A stretch of 64,000 nt of DNA from Phalacrocorax aristotelis. Its lineage: Eukaryota > Chordata > Aves > Suliformes > Phalacrocoracidae. Positions 61,301 to 64,000 of the stretch are shown in pieces; the stretch's first letter is position 1; each line of letters starts with the position of its first letter. Below the pieces are notes generated by a model. It saw nothing but the letters and a program-made list of their open reading frames with translations. It had not been told where the DNA came from and made no database searches. The position numbers and the translations under genes are program-made. The stretch spans positions 32,940,115-33,004,114 of the forward strand of contig NC_134278.1 of NCBI RefSeq assembly GCF_949628215.1. Direction: 5' to 3'.

Positions 61301-62035
61301 TGCATGTAATGTTAAGTTTTACATTTCTTGTATTTCTGGCAGGTTTGCTTTTTGATTTTAGCTTTCCTTGAATGAGAAGTGGATTATGGGACGCTATATG
61401 AAACACTTAATTCTAATCTAATGGGTGGCCCTGACTTTGTACTATTAATTGTTCCTTATTTCTGATGAGCTTCAAACACAATCTTTCCTCTATTAGTGAT
61501 CACCGTAGAGGAAAAAAAAGGTGTTTTCAAGTGCTGTTATAACCCAACTAGTGTTTAGATGGCACAGTAATTATTCGTTTTCTCTATAAGTACCTTCCAG
61601 CAATTGAATAAACCTACATTTTGAGCAAACATGGTAGTACTTACAGGTGGACCAGCGCGACCTACTTCCCCAGGAAGTCCTGCTGCACCAGCTGGACCCT
61701 GTAATAGCCAAGTTAAATAGTATTTTTAGACAATACAATATTTTTACAACAAGCATCCAAGGAGTGGGAACATGTAATTATCTCAAACAGCAAACTATGC
61801 CTTCAGACACCAGTATTGTTACCAAATATACCATAAGCCTAAGCAGCCTCAGTAGTAGCTGAAGAAAGCATACATAATAGACATACAACATTAGGATTAA
61901 AATAGTTTCTTTTCTGACTTGATTACTTTTTATTACAGTATAACAGCTGTATTGAATATTTAAACAGATTCATTAAACAACATATTTATGAATTTTAAAA
62001 TTTATACTTACAGGTGGTCCAAGAAGGCCCTTGCC
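18076..62035 (-). CDS. COL9A1: COL9A1, 26 exons from COL3 to the stop codon
   Basis: This is the alpha-1 chain of type IX collagen, a FACIT that coats type II collagen fibrils in cartilage as an alpha1-alpha2-alpha3 heterotrimer. In this window it encodes 50 residues of COL3, NC3 (12 residues, with C-x3-C), all of COL2 (339 residues, uninterrupted), NC2 (30 residues, with one Cys), COL1 (115 residues, with imperfections GR and GKPSY) and NC1 (GYCEPSSC tail). These lengths equal the known domain lengths of the chain, so the exon chain is complete here. Most COL2 exons are phase 0 and 54 nt (others 33-147 nt); COL1 exons are phase 1. All introns are GT-AG. NC4 and the first part of COL3 lie to the right of the window. 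A provirus sits in the 28889-38881 intron in antisense orientation. Confidence 0.96.
18261..19485 (-). other. COL9A1 intron, 1.2 kb
   Basis: Bounded by a GTAAAT donor at 19485 and a TTCCAG acceptor at 18261. It contains the inverted repeat at 19181-19226 and no other recognised feature. Confidence 0.85.
19181..19226. repeat. 16-bp inverted repeat with 14-nt loop
   Basis: Arms AAAGAGGCAATCACAC (19181-19196) and GTGTGACTGCCTCTTT (19211-19226) pair with a single mismatch around a loop of TA and CA repeats. The arms are flanked by AATA and TTTATT, so the pairing may extend with a bulge. It could be a small intronic hairpin or the remnant of a foldback element. Confidence 0.85.
19486..19563 (-). 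CDS. COL9A1: COL9A1 exon: middle of COL1 (78 nt)
   Basis: Phase 1 to 1, from GCTTTAG| to CCAG|GTAAAT. It encodes [12 protein letters not shown], the two-residue imperfection GR, then [12 protein letters not shown]. The imperfection lies at the same place as in the COL19A1 exon 7399-7476. Confidence 0.97.
19564..22227 (-). other. COL9A1 intron, 2.7 kb
   Basis: AT-rich intron with no recognised repeat, exon or RNA gene. Confidence 0.8.
22228..22416 (-). CDS. COL9A1: COL9A1 exon: second half of NC2 and start of COL1
   Basis: 189 nt, phase 1 to 1, from CATTGCAG| to AAAG|GTAAGA. It starts with a split Glu and [14 protein letters not shown] (second half of NC2), followed by sixteen perfect triplets from GAP to GPK. 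The NC2 stretch closely resembles the start of COL19A1 exon 618-773. NC2 is the region I associate with chain selection and trimer nucleation in FACITs. Confidence 0.97.
22417..24458 (-). other. COL9A1 intron, 2.0 kb
   Basis: AT-rich intron, nothing else recognised. Confidence 0.8.
24459..24513 (-). CDS. COL9A1: COL9A1 exon: end of COL2 and first half of NC2 (55 nt)
   Basis: Phase 0 in and phase 1 out, from ATCCTAG| to GCAAG|GTAAAT. It encodes the last COL2 triplet GKE and [15 protein letters not shown] with the single NC2 cysteine. It is the only exon here whose two ends differ in phase, so it links the phase-0 COL2 cassette to the phase-1 COL1 cassette. Its acceptor has a weak pyrimidine tract. 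Confidence 0.95.
24514..24959 (-). other. COL9A1 intron, 446 nt
   Basis: Short intron from GTAAGTAC to ATCCTAG. No other feature seen. Confidence 0.85.
24960..25106 (-). CDS. COL9A1: COL9A1 exon: COL2, 147 nt
   Basis: Phase 0, from TTGTCAG| to AGCT|GTAAGT. It begins with Val in the Y position of a triplet started in the previous exon (GA|V) and runs GNP to GPA without interruption. At 49 codons it is the longest COL2 exon here, probably a fusion of ancestral exons. Confidence 0.97.
25107..26896 (-). other. COL9A1 intron, 1.8 kb, with low-complexity tracts
   Basis: Contains the A/C-rich tract and the G-run described separately. Otherwise no recognised feature. Confidence 0.8.
25604..25755. 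repeat. A/C-rich low-complexity tract followed by G16 and G6 runs
   Basis: Between 25604 and 25690 the + strand is nearly all A and C. It is followed by an uninterrupted G16 run (25728-25743) and a G6 run (25750-25755). The strand asymmetry switches sharply. On the COL9A1 sense strand this reads as G/T-rich sequence downstream of a C-run. Confidence 0.85.
26897..26929 (-). CDS. COL9A1: COL9A1 exon: COL2, 33 nt
   Basis: Phase 0, from TGCTCAG| to GAGCT|GTAAGT. It encodes [11 protein letters not shown], leaving the Y residue of the last triplet to the next exon. Confidence 0.95.
26930..28693 (-). other. COL9A1 intron, 1.8 kb
   Basis: AT-rich, containing the TG microsatellite at 28353. No exon or transposon recognised. 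Confidence 0.8.
28353..28450. repeat. (TG)14 followed by TA and ATCT repeats
   Basis: A pure TG run (28353-28380), then TA units to about 28400, then CTAT/ATCT units near 28426-28450. A compound microsatellite inside a COL9A1 intron. Confidence 0.92.
28694..28738 (-). CDS. COL9A1: COL9A1 exon: COL2, 45 nt
   Basis: Phase 0, from TTACATAG| to CTTG|GTAAGG. Encodes [15 protein letters not shown]. Confidence 0.96.
28853..28888 (-). CDS. COL9A1: COL9A1 exon: COL2, 36 nt
   Basis: Phase 0, from CCTTTTAG| to ACAA|GTAAGT. Encodes [12 protein letters not shown]. On the - strand its acceptor is preceded by an 18-base T run at 28905-28922. The exon is a multiple of nine nucleotides, so skipping it would keep the helix in frame. 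Confidence 0.96.
29279..29820 (+). repeat. 5' LTR of the provirus
   Basis: About 542 bp, repeated at 35731-36861. The left end reads GGAGCACTGATGCAT where the 3' copy has TGAGCACTGATGCAT, so the expected TG start appears mutated here. The right end is CCACA, followed after three bases by the primer binding site. A poly(A) signal AATAAA lies at 29754-29759. Confidence 0.88.
29824..29841 (+). other. Primer binding site resembling tRNA-Ser
   Basis: TGGTGTAGTCAGCAGAAT matches the 18 bases complementary to the 3' end of a tRNA-Ser (AGA/TGA type) at 15 positions. The three mismatches are all transitions. It lies three bases after the LTR end, where a PBS should be. The tRNA sequence is from memory. 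Confidence 0.65.
29842..30197 (+). other. Proviral leader and 5' gag remnant
   Basis: Leader-like sequence. A short frame at about 30090-30195 is rich in Q, L, E and K and looks like a coiled coil before it meets a stop. No intact gag start is visible. Confidence 0.45.
30198..30668 (+). pseudogene. gag (or gag-pro) remnant of the provirus
   Basis: The longest open frame of the provirus, 156 codons. It contains an acidic Pro/Asp-rich segment followed by a compact region with EYSWCV, YWGPGV and AYWAGG, which resembles a segment I associate weakly with avian endogenous retroviral gag-pro proteins. It ends at a stop, and similar sequence continues toward the protease. Only about 1 kb separates the PBS from the protease, so much of gag is missing. 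Confidence 0.6.
30747..30929 (+). pseudogene. Retroviral protease remnant
   Basis: A short frame whose end has the context [12 protein letters not shown]. This corresponds to the aspartic-protease active-site motif D-T/S-G-A, with Met at the Thr/Ser position (30885-30896). That substitution and the stop at 30927 make it inactive. Confidence 0.7.
31260..32195 (+). pseudogene. Reverse transcriptase remnant
   Basis: Several frames together cover RT-like sequence. The frame at 31584-31814 carries the polymerase active-site motif YIDD at 31647-31658. The frame at 31878-32195 resembles the RT thumb/connection, with [15 protein letters not shown]. Stops and shifts separate the pieces, and the fingers/palm part is heavily damaged. 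Confidence 0.85.
32196..32990 (+). pseudogene. RT connection and RNase H remnant
   Basis: Broken frames follow the thumb. The motif TDAS at 32589-32600, in the context [10 protein letters not shown], is the first catalytic Asp block of retroviral RNase H. Several in-frame stops follow. Confidence 0.7.
32991..33900 (+). pseudogene. Integrase remnant
   Basis: The frame at 33226-33516 opens with IDYTGPF and [12 protein letters not shown], matching the start of the integrase catalytic core with its first Asp (codon at 33238-33240). A frameshift follows before the second catalytic Asp. I see no clear zinc-binding domain upstream. Confidence 0.75.
33901..35640 (+). pseudogene. Envelope-region remnant
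   Basis: The position between integrase and the 3' LTR, many potential N-glycosylation codons, a hydrophobic segment near 33967-34030 and a transmembrane-subunit-like patch near 34755-34850 suggest env. It is broken by many stops. A 21-base C run (35516-35536) lies in the 3' part. Assignment is by position and composition, so confidence is moderate. Confidence 0.5.
35516..35536. repeat. C21 homopolymer
   Basis: Twenty-one consecutive C residues inside the env-like remnant. Probably slippage expansion and prone to sequencing error. Confidence 0.9.
35731..36861 (+). repeat. 3' LTR of the provirus, split by a nested solo LTR
   Basis: Homologous to 29279-29820. The first 389 bp (35731-36119) differ from the 5' LTR at only seven positions after the terminal base, all transitions. 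The remainder (36731-36861) is much more divergent, with several gaps. Its end CTGACA corresponds to CCACA of the 5' LTR. The poly(A) signal of the 5' copy reads AGTAAA here. Confidence 0.88.
36120..36725 (+). mobile_element. Solo LTR of a second retrovirus, 606 bp, nested in the 3' LTR
   Basis: Starts TGTCATGG and ends CCACAACA (TG...CA ends), flanked by a 5-bp duplication CTTTG/CATTG with one mismatch. The interrupted LTR is recovered when the insert is removed. It has a TATA-like TATATT at 36381, a CRE-like TAACGTCA at 36366, a poly(A) signal ATTAAA at 36591 and an ATT/GTT-rich stretch. I recognise the family as one common in neoavian genomes. No internal region remains. Confidence 0.9.
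38264..38282. repeat. (TA)n microsatellite
   Basis: About nine TA units in the 10 kb COL9A1 intron. Confidence 0.9.
38882..38953 (-). CDS. COL9A1: COL9A1 exon: COL2, 72 nt
   Basis: Phase 0, from TTTCACAG| to CCGG|GTAAGA. Eight perfect triplets from GPQ to GDR. Confidence 0.97.
38954..39702 (-). other. COL9A1 intron, 749 nt
   Basis: No other feature recognised. Confidence 0.85.
39703..39756 (-). CDS. COL9A1: COL9A1 exon: COL2, 54 nt
   Basis: Phase 0, from CTATAAG| to ATTG|GTAAGC. Six triplets from GSR to GKL. Confidence 0.97.
39757..49087 (-). other. COL9A1 intron, 9.3 kb
   Basis: The largest intron here without a recognisable transposon. AT-rich throughout, with A-rich tracts near 41130 and 42125. 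The COL2 residue count shows that no exon is missing. I see no RNA gene or open frame with a recognisable product. Confidence 0.85.
49088..49141 (-). CDS. COL9A1: COL9A1 exon: COL2, 54 nt
   Basis: Phase 0, from AAAACAG| to CCA|GTAAGT. Six triplets from GEQ to GPP. Confidence 0.97.
49249..49302 (-). CDS. COL9A1: COL9A1 exon: COL2, 54 nt
   Basis: Phase 0, from CCAACAG| to ACAG|GTAAGA. Six triplets from GNR to GKQ. Confidence 0.97.
49303..50087 (-). other. COL9A1 intron, 785 nt
   Basis: AT-rich, nothing else recognised. Confidence 0.85.
50088..50132 (-). CDS. COL9A1: COL9A1 exon: COL2, 45 nt
   Basis: Phase 0, from CTTTCAG| to AAAG|GTAAAT. Five triplets from GLP to GPK. Confidence 0.97.
50133..51249 (-). 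other. COL9A1 intron, 1.1 kb
   Basis: Contains a 164-codon + strand open frame (50323-50817) with no recognisable domain, judged fortuitous. Nothing else is visible. Confidence 0.8.
51250..51303 (-). CDS. COL9A1: COL9A1 exon: COL2, 54 nt
   Basis: Phase 0, from TTTTCAG| to GCCA|GTAAGT. Six triplets from GEP to GLP. First of four 54-nt exons packed into 714 bp. Confidence 0.97.
51529..51582 (-). CDS. COL9A1: COL9A1 exon: COL2, 54 nt
   Basis: Phase 0, from CTTTCAAG| to AAAA|GTAAGG. Six triplets from GLP to GAK. Confidence 0.97.
51679..51732 (-). CDS. COL9A1: COL9A1 exon: COL2, 54 nt
   Basis: Phase 0, from ATTCTTAG| to GCCT|GTATGT. Six triplets from GPQ to GEP. The donor GTATGT is weaker than its neighbours. 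Confidence 0.96.
51910..51963 (-). CDS. COL9A1: COL9A1 exon: COL2, 54 nt
   Basis: Phase 0, from CTTTTAG| to GAGG|GTGAGC. Six triplets from GDQ to GER. Confidence 0.97.
51964..52672 (-). other. COL9A1 intron, 709 nt, with a G-rich tract
   Basis: Contains the G-rich tract 52265-52307. Otherwise plain intron. Confidence 0.85.
52265..52307 (+). repeat. G-rich tract with five G-runs
   Basis: G8, G8, G6, G4 and G4 runs separated mostly by one to three bases, with a longer spacer before the last. It satisfies the usual G-quadruplex pattern on the + strand, which is the template strand for COL9A1. Confidence 0.85.
52673..52726 (-). CDS. COL9A1: COL9A1 exon: COL2, 54 nt
   Basis: Phase 0, from TTTTGTAG| to ACCT|GTAAGT. 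Six triplets from GAR to GAP. Confidence 0.97.
52727..54107 (-). other. COL9A1 intron, 1.4 kb
   Basis: AT-rich, with no recognised feature. Confidence 0.85.
54108..54161 (-). CDS. COL9A1: COL9A1 exon: COL2, 54 nt
   Basis: Phase 0, from ATTTTTAG| to CAAA|GTAAGT. Six triplets from GIL to GTK, unusually rich in Ile and poor in Pro for this domain. Confidence 0.96.
54162..55950 (-). other. COL9A1 intron, 1.8 kb
   Basis: No recognised feature apart from short simple repeats such as TTTTAC units near 54950. Confidence 0.85.
55951..56004 (-). CDS. COL9A1: COL9A1 exon: COL2, 54 nt
   Basis: Phase 0, from TTTCCCAG| to TCCA|GTAAAG. Six triplets from GEE to GPP. Confidence 0.97.
56005..57259 (-). other. 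COL9A1 intron, 1.3 kb
   Basis: AT-rich, nothing recognised. Confidence 0.85.
57260..57313 (-). CDS. COL9A1: COL9A1 exon: COL2, 54 nt
   Basis: Phase 0, from TATTTTAG| to TAAG|GTAAAA. Six triplets from GQK to GYK, lysine-rich. Confidence 0.97.
57314..58022 (-). other. COL9A1 intron, 709 nt
   Basis: No recognised feature. Confidence 0.85.
58023..58079 (-). CDS. COL9A1: COL9A1 exon: NC3 to start of COL2, 57 nt
   Basis: Phase 0, from TTTTCCAG| to GAAG|GTAAAA. It opens with CPNACPP, the cysteine pair of NC3, followed by [12 protein letters not shown], the first COL2 triplets. In the heterotrimer these cysteines form interchain disulfides and NC3 gives the molecule its hinge. Confidence 0.97.
58168..58200 (-). 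CDS. COL9A1: COL9A1 exon: end of COL3 and start of NC3, 33 nt
   Basis: Phase 0, from GATTTAG| to ATTG|GTAAGA. Encodes GTI GLQ, the end of COL3, then DGDPL, the first part of NC3. Confidence 0.96.
58201..59900 (-). other. COL9A1 intron, 1.7 kb
   Basis: No recognised feature. Confidence 0.85.
59901..59954 (-). CDS. COL9A1: COL9A1 exon: COL3, 54 nt
   Basis: Phase 0, from TTTTTTAG| to TCGG|GTAAGT. Six triplets from GDP to GPR, with three consecutive GPP. Confidence 0.97.
59955..61644 (-). other. COL9A1 intron, 1.7 kb
   Basis: AT-rich, nothing recognised. Confidence 0.85.
61645..61698 (-). CDS. COL9A1: COL9A1 exon: COL3, 54 nt
   Basis: Phase 0, from TATTACAG| to ACCT|GTAAGT. Six triplets from GPA to GPP. 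Confidence 0.97.
61699..62011 (-). other. COL9A1 intron, 313 nt
   Basis: No recognised feature. Confidence 0.85.
62012..62035 (-). CDS. COL9A1: COL9A1 exon: COL3, 24 nt, with imperfection
   Basis: Phase 0, from TTTCACAG| to ACCT|GTAAGT. Encodes GK GLL GPP, so the first repeat lacks one residue. This very short exon is supported by both splice sites and by in-frame joining to the next exon. Confidence 0.92.
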
Positions 62036-64000
62036 CTGTGAAATATGAAAAAAGGTCATAAGTGGGGAGGGTTCCACACCTAGTCAAGCTGTTTGCCATG
62101 ATCAGAGTACTTGGGACAAAAACGTACAAATAACCTGATGTTTGATTCTGCAAAATCACTCTGAAAACTTGCCTAACTAATGTTAAATATCATTTTTATT
62201 ATCAGGTAATCAATACCAGGAGAAAAATTACATAATTTATGAAGTTGCCTTGCAGTAGCATTTACTTACACATATTTACAAACCCATATACTTCAACAGA
62301 GAAATGAAGATATCAAAGCCTTTGGTTTTAGCAAATTATCAAGTACCATGATAAACACATCTATGCTATAATCATTTCCTTCCAACAGTGCATTTAAATT
62401 TATAATAAAAGAGATTTTTTTTTTTTTGCCAGTGCTTCCCCAAGGTCGAAATCCATTAAACCAGTGCTTTTTGGTAACCAGAAAGAACAGCAAACTGCTC
62501 CCGTTTACATTTTCCATCAGTATGGCTCTGAATCATTTTAATGAGAAGTGTCCAAGATACACACACGTTTCTACCTATTTGGACAATACACCTCCTCTAA
62601 GAAAACAGTCTTGCATTACTAAAGGAAATGGATAATGTTATGGACAACAGTGTCAATTATGTGTATGAAACACTGGCATACAAAAATCACCATACTTGAA
62701 TCTTCAAGAGATTTGACATAATAAAGCGCCTGAGCTGAGTGGAGTTTAAAAGCCACAGAATATCATGCCAGGATTGTATCTGCAAGGTTGTCCTTAGAAA
62801 ACCTGGTATAACAGGGAAAATTTGAAGCATTTATCAGAGTCATTCCATTTTAACCATTTAATGCACAGCAGAAAGTAAACTTTTTCACCTTGCATAACCT
62901 GCATAATTCCTTTGCTTAACACTCCCTTGTTGCAATTCTTTTTATTATACATGTCTATATTTGACTATACAAATCAAACTTTCACTGCATCACATCACAT
63001 GAGCTTGAAGAACAGTGGCAATAAAACTAATTAATGTTGTTGCCAAGGCTTCTGACTTTCTGTTTGCACTGAGCATTTTAACAACTTAAGCAAGGAGGTT
63101 TTGTGAGAAATTAAGTTTTTGGATAACCATCCAGAGACTACTTCACTTGCAAAAGGCCACTGACTGAATTCAAAGCAGTGCATGATTACACCTAAATACT
63201 CATTTAATCATGTAACCAGCATGCAGACAGTATAAGTGTGCTCACTATGTTTCTCATAAATGAGGTCTCATGGATCAAACCAAAGACCTGCAATGGTTAA
63301 ACAGCGCCATTACTTCACACTTGTACTAACAGCTTCTCAAAAAGTCTCTGGATCTGAGAATTACAACCATCACACCAGCGCTACCACTCCTACCCTTCTT
63401 TTTTTATTTATTAGGTTTCATTACTCCATCTCACTAAAGGTGAGATGACTGGCACTGGCCATTTTGAGAAACTTCCACTAACTGCTTTATTCCTTCAGCA
63501 ACTTAAACACATTCATCAGAAGGAAAGCCTGTATAAATGGAATTTCCCCAAGAGATTTATTTTGAGCATTAATCTTTCCATATGGATTCAGCATGTGCAA
63601 GCTTTTAATGAGCATGGAACCACAAAATCAATCCCCAGGCTTCCTCCTAAAATGTGAGGTCTAAGGATTAACTTTAACCTTAAGAATTACAAGGGTTATG
63701 ACACAAGGTGACCAAGTATATCCATCTTTTCTTTACCTTTAAATAACTACGAATTCTCATTTCCTCATTATAAATATTTCTGCAGATTCACCTTTAAATA
63801 TGAGGTCCAGTTGCTTATTAAGCAGAGGCGGAACTCCAAATGCAACCCCTTCCAAGATTCACTGAAGCATTATCACCTTAAGACTGAAAGTCTCAGGACA
63901 ACAAAAATCACTAAACTTTGAACAATGGCGCAAAATCTCTTCAGGTATATTGCTCTTACAGTCTCAAAACATGATCGCAAAAGACCTGAACCAGGCCAGT
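62036..64000 (-). other. COL9A1 intron, partial
   Basis: No collagen-like exon in this last 2 kb. The next upstream COL3 exons must lie beyond the right edge. Confidence 0.8.

Noticed and set aside
1..64000. CRISPR arrays, operons or bacterial-type genes
   Set aside because: No regularly spaced direct repeats and no long bacterial frames. The DNA is vertebrate.

Overview
The window is vertebrate nuclear DNA, almost certainly from a bird. It carries a 5'-truncated CR1 LINE with the typical avian 3' end, a degenerate retrovirus, and a nested solo LTR of a type I associate with Neoaves (weak inference). Nothing is organised like prokaryotic DNA. Coding sequence is a small fraction and lies in short exons, each with GT-AG borders and mostly Gly-X-Y triplets.

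Two FACIT collagen genes face each other tail to tail. On the + strand, the last three coding exons of COL19A1 lie at 618-7848. They encode the end of NC2, the COL1 helix with its imperfections, and a C-terminal C-x4-C tail. On the - strand, 26 consecutive exons of COL9A1 lie between 62035 and 18076. They run from within COL3 through NC3, all of COL2, NC2, COL1 and NC1 to the stop codon. The deduced domain lengths (NC3 12, COL2 339, NC2 30, COL1 115 residues) equal the values I know for the type IX alpha-1 chain, so no exon in this part should be missing. The NC4 domain and most of COL3 lie beyond the right edge. The stop codons are about 10.2 kb apart. The gap holds a probable long COL19A1 3' UTR (a good poly(A) signal at 15557), the CR1 copy (16061-16850) and the COL9A1 poly(A) candidates (17653-17798).

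The 10 kb COL9A1 intron 28889-38881 holds a defective provirus in antisense orientation to the gene (about 29279-36861). It has two LTRs, a tRNA-Ser-like primer binding site, and broken gag, pro, pol and env remnants. A separate 606-bp solo LTR has inserted into its 3' LTR. The other introns are AT-rich, with microsatellites, two G-rich tracts and two clear inverted repeats.

I found no convincing undescribed system. The points most worth a second look are: the matching three-exon 3' cassette in the two convergent genes; the uneven divergence between the two proviral LTRs; a T18 tract beside a 36-nt frame-neutral exon; competing acceptors in the last COL19A1 exon; and a near-perfect hairpin in the putative COL19A1 3' UTR.
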